DNA of 64,000 bases from Utricularia gibba (Eukaryota > Streptophyta > Magnoliopsida > Lamiales > Lentibulariaceae), in contig NEEC01000007.1 of NCBI GenBank assembly GCA_002189035.1, forward strand, positions 558,001 through 622,000, in the 5' to 3' direction. The position numbers were made by a program, and so were the translations under genes. How positions within the stretch are numbered: the stretch's first letter is position 1; the number at the start of each line of letters is the position of its first letter. Shown here in pieces: positions 1 to 19,700 of the stretch. The notes under the pieces were generated by a model. The model was not told where the DNA came from. It made no database searches and saw only the letters and a list, made by a program, of their open reading frames with translations.

Positions 1-154
1 AAAACCAAGGCTAGATCGAAAAAAGTACCTGAAGCATGATTGTTCTGAGAAGCTGCATTCAAATTCAGCGGAGGTAGCTCGACTGCGTTCAAGAAAACAC
101 AAGGAACAAGTAAAGAATCTGTTGTAGCAAAGCAATAGGTCACTTGTAAGCAAT

Positions 155-7548
<7,394 letters not shown>

Positions 7549-8089
7549 CTGCATACCACAAGCCTTGTCTATGAAACTTGTCGATGATGATCTTCTTTTG
7601 AACCATGGCTGTTACACACAGGGTGAATAGATACAAGACAGTGCCTGAAGAACGACGTCGTATCATAGAATTGTTTTTTTTATTTTTTTTAAAAAAGAGG
7701 TGATTAACTGAATAGACGAATCGATTTTCAATTTTGTAAATGTTTTAGGGTCACGTTTTAATTAATTATAATGTATTTTAAGGCACGTGAGTCAATGCGA
7801 AAGTAAAATTATTTGGGCCGCCGACAATTAAATTTCTTACCGGACTGCGGTCCATTACAATAATGTAATATTATTGTTATCATTATAAAATGGCGTCATC
7901 ATGACGCTATCGTGATGCTGTTATTGTTTCATTGAATAATCGAGGCGAAGTTTCTTGTGGTAACTGACGACGGAGAACTGGCTAAGGCATAACGGCTGCT
8001 GTTGCGTGTGTGTGAATCTTGAAGCTTACTCCGCTTTGTTTACCGAGAATTTTGGCGAAGAAGCGTAAGCAACGGATCGCGTCGCTACA
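7549..8089. other. Intergenic stretch
   Basis: 3' region of the receptor kinase and 5' region of the quinone reductase gene, same orientation. A run of T and A near 7675-7692 follows the kinase stop. No gene seen. Confidence 0.5.
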
Positions 8090-9118
8090 ATGGCAACCAA
8101 AGTGTATATAGTGTAATTGTACCCAGATCGTCCTTTTTCTTTTTGATTATGGTTCTTTTTTTGTAGCTGTTTCTTTGTTGGCTGCGGGTATGAGATGGGG
8201 TTTCTTTGGAATGTTGGTTAGGCGATTGTAGGAGGGGAGTTTGATTGGATTTGGGGTGGTGATTTTTAGTTGTTTTTGGTGTGATTCAGGTACTATTCTA
8301 TGTATGGACATGTTGAGAGACTCGCTCAAGAGATAAAGAAAGGAGCAGAATCGGTGGAAGGTGTTGAGGCCAAGCTCTGGCAGGTATGTATTCTTGATAT
8401 ATGTGAAAATGCCTATGAAGAGAACTTTTTATGTGGGAAAACTGTTTCTTGTGTTGTTATACAGGGAGACGCTGATGTGGTTTGTCAATTGAACAGGTCC
8501 CTGAAACTCTTTCCCCTGAAATTCTTGAGAAAATGGGCGCTCCACCGAAGAGCGATGTGCCGGTGATAATCCCGAATCAGCTTGTTGAGGCGGATGGTTT
8601 TCTTTTTGGTTTTCCTACTAGATTCGGGATGATGGCTGCTCAATTCAAAGCTTTCATGGATGCAACTGGAGGCCTGTGGCGTACACAGGCGCTGGCTGGG
8701 AAGCCTGCTGGAATATTCTACAGCACCGGCTCGCAAGGAGGCGGCCAAGAGACGACACCGTAAGTTCTCACTTGTTATCGATCCCCTGTTGGTCAATGAT
8801 TTGATGAACTTGTCACTTGGCGTGCACAGATCTCAGTAATTGTAAATCTTGTAACTTTCTCTCATCTATGCTTGGTAATTTTGCAGACTAACAGCTATAA
8901 CACAATTGGCTCACCATGGCCTGATATTTGTCCCCATCGGCTACACGTTTGGAGCCGGCATGTTCGAGATGGAGGAGGTGAAGGGTGGAAGCCCGTACGG
9001 TGCCGGAACTTATGCCGGTGACGGGACAAGGCAGCCTTCTGAACTTGAACTGGGGCAAGCTTTTCACCAGGGAAAGCACATCGCCTACGTCGCAAAGAAG
9101 CTGAAGTCATCTGCTTGA
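8090..9118 (+). CDS. FQR1: NAD(P)H dehydrogenase (quinone), FQR1/WrbA family
   Basis: Flavodoxin-fold FMN enzyme that reduces quinones by two electrons using NAD(P)H, protecting against semiquinone-derived oxidants; auxin-responsive in Arabidopsis. Four exons: 8090-8112, 8290-8383, 8497-8759, 8887-9118, summing to 612 nt or 203 aa, the normal family length. The first exon is only 23 nt (MATKVYIV) and joins [12 protein letters not shown], the FMN phosphate-binding loop. Also seen: [30 protein letters not shown], and the C-terminal [18 protein letters not shown]. Cytosolic or membrane-peripheral location is inferred from the family. The symbol reflects orthology by similarity. Confidence 0.94.
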
Positions 9119-9966
9119 TTTGATTTGATTTCTGCAATTCTTTTCACAGGAAAAAAAAAAAAAACTGCGTTTCTGCGTGTTTGGAATTGGAGTAAGTGCA
9201 TCTCATACATCATCACAGTTGAGCTTGTTCCTTGCACATCTTAGGGAATCATACATGAGACATCTCCAGAAAAGCCATGGTTAAAAAAATTATTACCTTT
9301 CTATTCCTTACATCTGCTGATAGAGGGTGATTGTGATTGGATGTAGTTATCTCACTAATGCTGCAGAATTGATGTATGCATTGTGGTTTACTCTTGAACA
9401 AAATTGTGTCTTTCATCCGTTGAACTGAACAGGTAACATGTGTTTACAGAGAATTGCAAAAAACAAGGTGGAAGTTGTACACCTGTTTCATGTATCCCCA
9501 ATAAATATCGTTTTGATAGTTACCGTAGATGTGGGTGCCCCCCTTTAACATGTAACGTGGGACATTGTAATCTTGCTAACTCAAGGCATGTGGTGTGTCC
9601 AAAGCTTTGGCTACACGCGGCATGCTCTTCAGTTGATTGGTTCTATTGCAAGTACATCAAAGGGAACCAAAAAACCACCATCCTTGTCAACACATTCATG
9701 TTCTTGTAAGAGATGCCTCAAATTATTGGCATTTTTTGAGCTTGTGACAGTCCTTTTATTGATAGTCAGCTGGTAGTGAAGAGATAGGGCTGTAACAAAG
9801 CATCCTTGTCAAAGCAATGGGGTAGTTTTCTTGTATGGTGTTGTGGATTGCTTGTTCATCCATTTGATGAGAAGGGCTGAACTTTGAAATGCAAGAAGTA
9901 GCATGAAACAATATGAAAATGATGCCTGATACATATTCTGTGGAGCTGTGGAAGAGGGGAGGAATT
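9119..9966. other. Intergenic stretch between convergent genes
   Basis: Lies between the 3' ends of the quinone reductase and the C2H2 gene. A cysteine-rich open frame at 9440-9709 is probably chance (see rejected items). Nothing else seen. Confidence 0.5.
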
Positions 9967-11277
9967 TCAAGCTTTGTAGATGACAACAAAACAAGGAAGT
10001 AAGGCTCTTGGACTGAGGAGATACAGCTCTTCGACGTTTCCCTGAACTCCAACTTTTCCGGCAACCGAATCAAAACCTGACTGCCCGGCAATTTCCTGTA
10101 CATTTTCCAAAGCCCGGTGAACTCTTCCGGCGATGACTCTGCACACGACGAGGGCTTTTCTCAGATTCCCGTCGAATATCTGAATGGACTCCAAAGCTCT
10201 GGTACTTGTAGCTGCAGTGAAGACTCCGATTCCTCCTGTTAGCATCTCCTTCTTCGTGGAGAATCCGTATCTCAGAATCCGGCAGACACGGCATTTCTCC
10301 GATGTGCAAAGACTGGAGGAGTTTTTCAGACCGAGGGAACACTCTAGAGAAGCCCCGTGGAAGCGGAGGAGCTCGTTACCGTCGGCGAGACATCGCGGGT
10401 GTTTCTTGGGGAGCTTGCTTGCTTTGAGTTTCACCAGTTCTCGATATTCTTCGAACTGGGCTAATGTTTTCTGCATATTGTGAACTTTTAGGATTCTCTC
10501 GATTCCCTTTTCCGGTCGACTGGAGCTCGTCCTGCAGATTATCTCAACGATTCTTCTTGATGAGTCCCCTTCCACGAGCTCGGTGACTGAACAAATGGGC
10601 AAGATCTAAGAAGGAGAAGAAGCAGGGAATACAGAGCAATGGACATGAGAACGAGAAGCAAAACTTACCGGCGTGCTTAGAGAGGTGGTGTTCTTCAACA
10701 GCTTCCCAACGGAGAAACTGCTCGCCGCATTTAGGGCAGAAAAGCGCGCCACGAGAATCCGTTCCAAAGGAGCTTCTCGGCCGTGGAGAAACAGCACCAA
10801 GTCCATGACTCCGCCGCGATAAGCTACTAGAAGTGCGGCGTATAGGACTTCCGACAATCCCCGGCTTGTATCCTCCGGCGGGGTGTAACCGCCCCGGCCC
10901 CGGCGTTCCCGGCTTCAACATACCCACATATCCGGAAAGGCTTTCACCTCCACCTCCAGTTCTAATCCTGAGCTCACAAATCGAATCGCTAAGCACAACT
11001 TCGTGAGTAATCGGATTCAGAAGCTCGCTGCTTCCAATAGATCTCGGGCTACACATCGACGGCCGCGCCGTGTGCCTCTTACTCCCGTGAATCACCACGT
11101 CCTTCAAATTCGCAATCGACCTCGAACAACCGCACACATCCCGACCAGATCTCCTACCGGAAATCCGCCGCTAGGCTCGTGAACATCTCCAGGCTCCGAC
11201 TTACACTGCAACGATCTCCGCACCTTGAACCAAATCGCCGGCACCCTCGCCTTCTCCGCCTCCATCTCCGGCACCAT
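9967..11277 (-). CDS. C2H2-type zinc finger protein with PARP-like C-terminal region (At1g75710 type)
   Basis: Putative nuclear protein with one plant C2H2 finger (FCPKCGEQFLRWEAVEEHHLSKH) followed by a conserved C-terminal region that structure-based annotation relates to the PARP catalytic fold; biochemical function is unknown. Two exons: 10669-11277 and 9967-10586, about 409 aa. Family landmarks: RRSLQCKSEPGDVHEP near the N-terminus, CGCSRSIANLKDVVIHGSKRH, SIGSSELLNPITHEV, NMQKTLAQFEEYRELVKLKA, KLPKKHPRCLADGNELLRFH and the C-terminal NVEELYLLSPRALLPCFVVI. The start is the ATG at 11277; a second in-frame ATG lies at 11265. The frame is lost at about 11166-11172, between the QCKSEP block and the CGCSRS block, and is repaired by one base, so the N-terminal join is provisional. 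Confidence 0.9.
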
Positions 11278-12203
11278 CCCCCGTCACAGAGACCCCATTT
11301 TCACCCCCGCCGGAAAAACCTAGACCCCGGAATCCAAGCAACCCCTATAGCCCACACATACAAAAAAACAAAAGCTCGCTTCTGCATATTTATGGCGCAC
11401 CAAACACACCCGTCAGTCCGTCCCCTGCTGCTGCTGAAAGCCTGAAACTGAAGCTCCCCCCTCCCCCACCCACGCGGTGAAATAAATTTATTTTACAGCG
11501 ATCCCCTTTCTCCCTCAGTCACGGTAATAAAAAAAAAGTAACTCCCCAAATTTCACCAACCCGGTAACAAATCGGTCCGTTGCGTGTCTCCCCTTCAGCA
11601 GTTACGATCCCGGGTTAATTGGTCCCCCCTTTTCCCCTCATATTAAATTTAATTATTATTCCCGTTTAAAAAAATAATTAAATTGCTTTTTACATTCCTA
11701 CGTGGCACGTGGCTGGGAGATTAGGACATTCCCCTCACCGGCTTATTACAAGAGAAATTCCGCATGTGCTACAAACGCAATCCCATGTGACCCTCCTTGC
11801 CCCACATTATATGCTTAATAAAAATACTTAATTAAAAATAAGCTATTTTTTATTTTATTTTTGAGTATTTTACAATTAAATCTGTAGGCTACACGTCGAA
11901 AGATGATTGGACGGTGAGTAGGTTTTCTTGGATAATTTTGAGAATATTTGCATTTATTATATTCGAACAGGACCATCCATCTCTTCCGTTCTTGTAATAA
12001 ATATTGCATCATATTTAATGGCTGCACCCTCCTCGTATGGCTGCCGGCCTACATAGTATACATACCATTCCTGTGGTCCCACATTTAATTTCTTTATTCC
12101 CAATAATTAATTTAAATTAGTTTATTTAGAAGAAAACTCATTTAATTTATAATTTTTATAAATATTGAAAAACCGTACGTAATTTTGGTTACTACATACG
12201 AGG
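11278..12203. other. Intergenic stretch
   Basis: Promoter side of the C2H2 gene and 3' side of HSA32. Pyrimidine-rich stretches near 11450-11640 and AT-rich DNA beyond. No gene seen. Confidence 0.5.
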
Positions 12204-13623
12204 TTATAATCTAAGGTACGGCGAGTGGAGAACAGAAGCATGATCTTTGCCCAAGTTGCGGCTGCGGAGGCACTCCAGATGCATTACTTGGGAATGATCG
12301 ACGAACAGGTTCACCTGCGGCGGCCGGAGAAACAAATTCAAGGGATGCTTTGATTATGTGGCGAAGAGGGCGGCAGCCAAAGCTTGCTTACCCTTGGCCC
12401 GTATTGGCTGATGAACCAGTCGGAGATCTTGGGGTCTGAGGCTTCGAACATCGTCTTCTCGATTCCAAGGCGCCCCATGATTTTGGCTATGGATTCGGCC
12501 TGCTCGCAGATGGCATCAGCATCGATCATGATCATGTCCGCCCCTGCTTGGAGACACCTCTCGGCTCTTCGGACCAGAAGGTCAAAGTCCTCCACGAGTT
12601 CTGTGACACAAGAGAAGCAAGACTGAAAAGATAGTAGCAGAAGTGAAAAGATCATGAGTTCTGGAGTCGCCAATGGATGATTCTGCCTGAAAACAGCCAT
12701 GGAAGTGTGTGAAGTTAACTGGTAAACATTAGGATGACGATCCTTTTTTGTATATAATACATCACTTTTTGGATCATCCTTTAGTTTATATACTACTTGC
12801 CTGAAGTCCTGTTTGCTGGGACGGCATATGCTCCGAATGCTCTGTTGTTACTAACTGGTATATCCGCCTGATTAAACTTTACTGAGAATAAAGGCTTGGC
12901 TCTCAAACCTGCACTTTTAATTAGCCTCACATATCTTAAGACATCCTCTTCGGGAACTCCTAGAGATCCCACATCTATCTCTATGGTGTCGAAACCCAAC
13001 TGCTTGCATTCCTAAAATTGAAGTCCAGGGGAAAAAGAAAAAGAAACTCGGATTTCAAAACACTCTAGAGAAACTTCTGCAAGAATGGAATGTTTGGTTT
13101 GGTCACCTCGATGTAGTCTTTGAAAGCAGACGGTCCTTTGCGCAGTAGGTGTTCAGCCCAGCTCCCGGTGCTGACATAAACGTTATGCTTGCGAGCCATT
13201 TCTGTTACTTCCCTGACATAACTTCTTGGCATCAAACTGTGCGAGCCCCCAGCAAACCTCAAGCCATCAACAAATTCTCCCATGTATTCAAAAACATCCT
13301 GCAAGACTCGAGAGCTTGAATTCAAATTTCCCTTGAACATCAAGAGACGAAACAAAAAATGTGAGTAGAACCGAATAGAAATCCGATTTCGCTTCCTCGC
13401 CCATGAATCTAATGTAAAGTCTACTTTTGTTATTTACAAAGGAATGCAAAAATTTATAGAAACCCGTATCACGCATTCAGAACTCAAGTTCGGAGATCAC
13501 CTCGATGAGGCTGCGGGAGAAAAGGGAATAATGGGGACCTCTAACTTCGGTAACGCCGTAGCTTCTGGGCTTCTCCGGCCGATCCTCGTCGGCCAAGAAA
13601 GTCTTCCAGTGATAACTGGACAT
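12204..13623 (-). CDS. HSA32: HSA32, heat-stress-associated 32 kDa protein (phosphosulfolactate synthase-related)
   Basis: Needed for long-term acquired thermotolerance in Arabidopsis and rice; it has a TIM-barrel fold related to archaeal ComA phosphosulfolactate synthase, but no enzyme activity is established in plants. Five exons: 13501-13623, 13107-13298, 12801-13011, 12392-12600, 12204-12314, 846 nt or 281 aa, close to the family length. Seen: RPEKPRSYGVTEVRGPHYS, FVDGLRFAGGSHSLMPRS, VYVSTGSWAEHLLRKGPSAF, LGFDTIEI, LRAKPLFSVKFN, AERCLQAGADMIMIDADAIC, RLGIEKTMFEASD and VDHSQVMHLECLR. Intron 3 (12601-12800) needs a GC donor. A heat-shock element lies about 130 bp upstream of the start. The frame is intact throughout. 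Confidence 0.95.
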
Positions 13624-13749
13624 GGGTTCCTCGAATCCACCGCTAAATTATGGACTGTAAAGGGGAATACACACAACCAATCGAACGAATCATACGAACA
13701 ACTCTGAGAAAGCCATTCTGTTTTTCCACGAGGAAGAAGGTCCAGCATC

Positions 13750-13757
13750 TTCTAGAA
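13750..13757. promoter_or_regulatory. Candidate heat-shock element upstream of HSA32
   Basis: TTCTAGAA is a perfect inverted pair of heat-shock units (TTCnnGAA), the binding core of heat-shock factors. It ends about 130 bp before the HSA32 start codon. The motif alone is common by chance, but its place before a gene known to be strongly heat-induced makes it a fair candidate. Confidence 0.5.
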
Positions 13758-14383
13758 ATAAAATAATAATTAACTATACCTCACATGTATTAATTATACA
13801 TTAGCACCAGTACAAATTTCATTTTTAATGTTAATTAAATTAATTTAAAATTAAGAACCCCTTAACCCAATCATTAACTATCGTCAACAACTTTATATAA
13901 TTTGTCACCGAAAAAAAAAAGACAAAAAGAAAAAAGAAAAAAAAAAAGAAAACGAAGAAAAAATAAAAAGGTAAAAGGGCTCTTTCCTCTTTACATCGTC
14001 GATAATACAACAAACCTAGTGTGTTTTTATTCTTAACGTTATCATCTACTTTTGTCCACAAAGACCTAATTCATTCATGTCTCCTTCCACATCACAATTT
14101 TAGGGTTCACACTAACCTCCAAATTTGTTCCACATCCATTACGAACAAAAATGTTACCAAATTGATAATAAAACTGCTATTATTAAAATTTTTTATATAA
14201 TTTTCGTTTTTTATATGATAGCTTAATTAATATTATATATATATAAGGGTTTGGCCTAATAATATATAAATAATTTATATAAAAAATACTTACTAATCAC
14301 ATATAACGTATTTTACTGATATAAAATCATGCATTTGAATGTACGAAATGAATAATATCATGTTTATCAAACAAACGTAATGT

Positions 14384-14618
14384 TCAATCCACGTATTTGG
14401 AGACGTAACTGGACCTAACAAACATGATCATACTAAAAATTGACAACTTGGATGGTGTATGATGAATCTTAGTTGGTGAAACGTCTTCGCCGTGGTGCGC
14501 GAGCTCGAGGCCATTAGCATTAGATACTTGGCGATTAGGGTTCACAGTGGTACAAATGGGGAAAGTGCTCACATCATGATCATCATCATCATCATCGTGG
14601 ATGTGGTGATGATGCCTG
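14384..14618 (-). other. Unrecognised open frame, possible exon of an unknown small gene
   Basis: A minus-strand frame of about 78 codons runs from a splice-acceptor-like TTTTCAG near 14620 to the stop at 14384. It starts with a His/Asp-rich block encoded by the CAT/GAT microsatellite and continues with a non-repetitive stretch (STFPICTTVNPNRQ, NANGLELAHHGEDVS). No start codon is visible in the exon; a possible partner frame with a basic N-terminus lies at 14716-14919. I recognise no family, and it may be noncoding. Confidence 0.2.
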
Positions 14619-15659
14619 AAAAGATGACCATCATATAATTGTTCCCATTCACGACCAAATATTAAACTAATATCCGAAATTAGAATGTAAAATCTAAAGG
14701 AAACAGCCTTTTTATTTATTGCTGGGGACTATTATCCACGTGTTGATTTTCAATTGGGTCTCCATTATTATTTTGATTTTTTTTATAAACCCCAAAATAA
14801 GCCAAAGTAATAAATAAAACCCTGCACCAGCCTCTCAACTTGCAAGTCATTTTGCCTTTAAAGTATCCTCGTAGGACGCTTTTGTAAAGCCGTTTCCTTA
14901 ATCGTTTTCGTTTCCGCATTAAGGTTGCATTTCGAGCTCAATGATTTGCTTCCTGAAACGATCGGAATTGCGACGGGAAGGTTAAATTTTTATTCGACGT
15001 CGGAGGAGGGGGAAATACCGCCGGAGTTGGCTGCAGCAGGGGAGTCTGTCGACGATGACGAGGAAAGTGAAGATAGTGAGCTAATCATGGAGCCCCAGCA
15101 AGCTTACAAGAGAGATGATGGTGGTGACGGCCGGGCACTACCGCAGGAGATCCATCACGGCACGTCACACACAATTTCTCCTCTTTAACCAGATGTCCTC
15201 GTCACATTTAGCTCTCTGCACCTTTATACCGAATCCATATTCACTTCCGTGTTCCCATTTTGGCTGTCGAATTGAGTCTAAAAGAGGGGCGATTGATTCA
15301 GATATTGAAAATGTGGAGTTTGGTTTTACAGTGTGATCGAGATGGGAGATGGCTGGTCTGAAACTGGGTTGAGAGTAGTCCGCATTGTGCGGCTTCTACT
15401 TTAGGACAAACTAGGTGGGTCGTGACGCATTATTACCAGCAAGTTATTACAGTCAGACACAGAGAGGAAGGTGCAATGAGGAGAAGAGAAGCTGCGGGTT
15501 GGTTGTCATCTTCTCCGAGCTGCTGATACGGATCCCAAATCACGTGGGGCTACGCAGCACAACGCAACAATGAGGAAAAAAGGTTGCTTGCTAGTGGATT
15601 AACTACTAAGCCTAAAGTGTCCATTAATTAGTCTCATCCATATCTTAATCCCCTCCCTC

Positions 15660-15666
15660 TATATAT
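15660..15666 (+). promoter_or_regulatory. TATA box of the CEP gene
   Basis: TATATAT lies 46 bp before the CEP start codon, followed by pyrimidine-rich DNA, as expected for a short 5' leader. Confidence 0.5.
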
Positions 15667-15711
15667 CATCCCTGCGAGTCCCTCTCCAGGGCTCTTCCAC
15701 CTGCTCCCTCA

Positions 15712-15936
15712 ATGGCGAAAACGGCTAATCTCTTCACGGTTTACGTCGTCGCCATCCTGCTAGTGACGGTTTTCCGTAACTTCGCGGCGGCGACGAGGAG
15801 TTTACGGGGGAATAAATGGGAGTCGAGGGAGGAAGAGGAAGTAAAACAGGGGAAGGATAAGGTGCTTCGCGTGGAGAGTTTCCGGCCGACGCGGCCGGGG
15901 AACAGCCCCGGAATGGGCCACGTGATCAACGACTGA
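15712..15936 (+). CDS. C-terminally encoded peptide (CEP) precursor
   Basis: Small secreted-peptide precursor of 74 aa in one exon. Residues 1-27 form a signal peptide (LFTVYVVAILLVTVF core, AAA before the cleavage region). A charged variable region follows, and residues 56-70 (nt 15877-15921) read SFRPTRPGNSPGMGH, which fits the CEP consensus xFRPTxPGxSPGxGH. VIND is the C-terminal tail. CEP peptides are cut out, proline-hydroxylated and perceived by CEPR leucine-rich-repeat kinases; they signal nitrogen demand and control root growth or nodulation. One CEP domain at the C-terminus is the usual layout. The first mature residue is Ser where many members have Asp. Which member this is cannot be told. 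Confidence 0.88.
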   Translation: MAKTANLFTVYVVAILLVTVFRNFAAATRSLRGNKWESREEEEVKQGKDKVLRVESFRPTRPGNSPGMGHVIND

Positions 15937-16727
15937 TCTGCGTTGAGGAGGAAGAAGAGGGACTGAAGTCCGATGATGGAACATTTTTGCTTTTGACTCT
16001 GTTTCCGATTGGTTTCCGGCAATAACGGCGACTCGGTCCTGATTCCAGAATTGTTAATTATTATTTTTTTAATTTCCAATTTTCATGAATAAACCATTCT
16101 TTGAAAAAGGAGTTCTTTTTTGCAACGGATACGCCATCCCACGTCCAGACCAAATTCGGACCGACAAAGCTTCAATTTGAGCCCATTTCTTAATATTTAT
16201 ATTCAAAATTTTTATTTAAAAATAATTTTATTATCAAATTGTAAGTCAATGATAACTATAACGATATCTCACATTGATTACAAATGATGAAAATAATGTG
16301 CTTAAATATATAAATCTTAATCTTATATGAATCATTTTTTTAAAAACGAAAAAGGTAAAAACTATGAGATTGAATATGTAAAACTAATAATATTGTATAA
16401 AAAAATGAATTATTACGTAAATATAAATAAATTATGTTTCAAAGATTTCGAAATGATTTTTATTTTTAAAAATAAAATAAATTCATTTTTTATTTTATAA
16501 ATTATTTTCATTTCACATTTAAAAAATATAATTTTTCATTAGTGATAAGACACTTCATGAAAATTCAACTGCTAATATATATTTTAATTAAAATTTTGAA
16601 ATATGAGTGATTTTCCCCTCCCTTTTCTCCTCCTTGCCGCAGTGGAAAGTGAAGTCTGGAGTTTTGGGGTTTATTGGGGTGATGTACTCGGTTTCGTGGT
16701 GAGGGATTGAAGTTCCCAACTTGGGGA
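15937..16727. other. Intergenic stretch
   Basis: Very AT-rich DNA between the CEP gene and the augmin gene, same orientation. No gene or repeat seen. Confidence 0.5.
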
Positions 16728-19700
16728 ATGAGTGGATCAAGGCTATGTGGGTTGTTGACGGAGTTGGGGTATGAAGGCGCTGGGTCTTTAGATCCCGACA
16801 GCTTTGAATGGCCCTTTCAATACGATGATGTTAGACTCATTCTCGATTGGCTGTGCTCCAGCCTCCGTCTCTCCAATGTGCTCTCACCATCTGAGCTCTC
16901 CCAGTTAGTTTTCTCACATTCTATGATTTTCCCGTTAGGTTTGAATGACCGTTTTCTGATTCGTTTATCCATTTTGATGGTAATGCTGGCTCAATGTCGA
17001 ATTTCATGCCCGTTGTTTCCTTTGTTTAAGTAGATTAAGATGTTGTTTATAGGTACGAGCAGTTTTTACAAGAAGGAAAGCTTTTGGAGGTGATTCTGCA
17101 TTTTATTTACCTTCTTTTTTTAATTACAGAATCAGTTGGTTGAGCAAATGACATAGTAAGATGTGATGATTTGATCGACTTTGTATTATCAACAGGGGGA
17201 AGATTTAGACTTTGCTTATGAAAGCATTTCGGCTTTTTCAGTAAGGAGAGACACCCAAGAGGCGGTTTTTGGTACTGAAGAAGGACTAAAGGAAATACGG
17301 TAATGACTGCTTCTCATTAGGTTAATCCTCTGAAACACGCGGTATACTGGTTATAATTCTCGTTTTTCTGATCAGTGATGCTACATTAGCGGCAAAAAGT
17401 GAAGCTTTGGAACTTCAGAATCAGCTTCGGCATCTGCAAGTGCAAAATGACATTCTTACTGAGCAGGCTTCCATGCTGATTCAAGGAAGACGCGCCCGAG
17501 TTGCTGCAACTTCTGCAGCAAGTGCACAAATGTCCAATGTGGACGACGAGCTTTCAGCAAGGAACTTGGAGGTATCAATTTAGATAATCCTTTACCTAAT
17601 TGATTAATCAAATTTTCGGTCGGAGCTTTTTTTGATGGTTGGAAAGACCTGTTTCATGGTACCTTCGATCAGTCTCACGTTTTCTTCAATAGTTAGTTGT
17701 ACGTGCCATCATTTACTTGTGGAATGTTCATTCGGAAACAAAAGTCACAACTAAAATAAATTCCTATTCATTCAGATGAATGCAGTTCTTGGACGAATGG
17801 GCTCTACTGCTCAACAGCTGGAATTTTATCATTCTGGGGATGGTATCATCTCCCTTTATCTTATGCTTTGACAAAATATTTATTCTTATAAAAACGTTAC
17901 AAGATAAGAACTCCAAATCTTTTTTTTCTTCATAATCTCTTATTGCGCATGAGGAAAGAAGGATAGTTATGTAGTTGATGCCCATGTTCTATGCAATAGT
18001 ATTTGGTCTGTCAGATTTATTCTTATAAAGAAATGAGTATTTGATATCTGTTGTGCAGAGGATGGAATCTATTTGGCGTATACTGACTTCCATTCCTTCT
18101 TGCTTGTGGATTCCTCCTGTATGAAGGAACTGAATCAATGGATAGTAAAGCAACTAGAAACGGTATATTCAAATTGGCTATATTTTGTTTTTTTTCTTTT
18201 AGATTCTGGTTATGAAATGCCTGTTTTCGAGTTCTGTAGCCATAGTTGGATAATATTGCATTAGTACCAAATTAAGCTCTTTGAAAGTTTTTTGCCGTAT
18301 GGTCAGCTATGCACTTCAATTCATCAGGCCATAATTTGACATACATTATTGTTGCAAGGTTCCTGATGAGAAGAGAGATGAATTTTAAACCTCTATATGA
18401 TAATTATTTGGTGGTTATAGGGTCCTTTCAGGTTAGTAGCTGAAGAGGGAAAATCCAATTGTTCGTGGGTGAGCCTCAATGATGTCTCAAATATTACAAT
18501 GCAAGGTACCTTCTCCGATCAAATGTTTCCAAAGGAAATACATTCGTGAGTTCGGATCCAGGAGCTATTTTGCTGCTGCATCATGAACTAATTTAAGAAC
18601 GATAAGTATTATGTGAAAGACCAGCATATTTTTGTGCCAGTGGTTTGATTATTATGAGAAAATATGCAACGAAATCAGTTGGGGAATGTTAATTGTTGAT
18701 TGCATGATTTCACATACTGCCCACCTAGTGAGGTGAATATTGCATATCATTCGTGCTGTAAATTTACCACTCTTTATAATATTTAGTTTTGGATGCATTT
18801 TATCATGGTATGGAGTTAGCATTTTAATTCTTATCAGATTCAGAAAGCAAACAGCATCAGCGTCTCTCTGAACTTCAGCGGCTTCAGTCCATGTATGCTC
18901 ACTCTGTCATTATTTTGTGTGTGAATATCTGTAATTCTTCCTGATGATTTTCCATTGGTTTAACCATGCGCACAGTTAATATTACTAGCCCTTGATCTGT
19001 ACAATCTATGAAAGCTTCTGTTTGTATTTACATTTAGTCCAAGTTAAGCTCCAGATCGCATATCCCTGTTGTAGATTTGGAATAAGTGAAAGACAATGGG
19101 TAGAAGCTCAAGTTGAGAATTCCAAGCAGCAAGCCATTCTCATGACACTAAAAGCTCAAGTGACATCAGATGAAGCTCATATCCATTTAGATCTGCATTC
19201 TCTCCGGTATAGCTCCAAGTACTGACTATTTATTGATTTTATCTGAGGAAAAGACAAGGTTTTTCATTGTTCTTACTCTGTGTCAAAAATATTTCATATG
19301 CTTTTTTCTGCATTCTTCCATCTCCGCTCAACTTTTTGGCCCTTCAGCTTAACTTTACATTATTCACGTATTTGAATAGGAGAAAGCATGCTGAGCTGGC
19401 AGGAGAACTCGCAACTCTATATCGGAAAGAAGAGAAGTTGTTATCTGAGGTCTGAATGTGCATAGAGTTGCATTATTTTGAGTGAAATCGGTGTAGCATT
19501 TTCTCTGCTTGAGCTTGGGTTCCCTAGTATAGTAGTAAAGCATGGAAATTTCTTCCTGTGTCGTTTTTCTGCTCATTCACTTCGTGAAGATTCAATCTCT
19601 TCCGTCTGTGCTTTATCTCTATGCAGTCTATCCCTAATTTATGTTGGGAGCTTGCTCAGCTGCAAGACACATACATTCTGCAAGGTACAAACCTTGTCTG

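Larger units (their letters stand above)
13758..15711. other. Intergenic stretch with one unrecognised candidate exon
   Basis: Holds A-rich DNA at about 13909-13970, a short CAT/ATC microsatellite near 14572-14596, and an unrecognised minus-strand open frame described separately (14384-14618). A plus-strand frame at 14925-15188 shows no family resemblance. The last 300 bases are the CEP promoter. Confidence 0.45.

Noticed and set aside
9440-9709. Cysteine-rich 89-codon open frame resembling a knottin
   Set aside because: No signal peptide, no clear start context, Cys spacing fits no family I know, and it lies in the 3' region of another gene. Most likely chance.
14925-15188. Plus-strand 87-codon acidic open frame
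   Set aside because: No family resemblance, no promoter signal, and no partner exon found.
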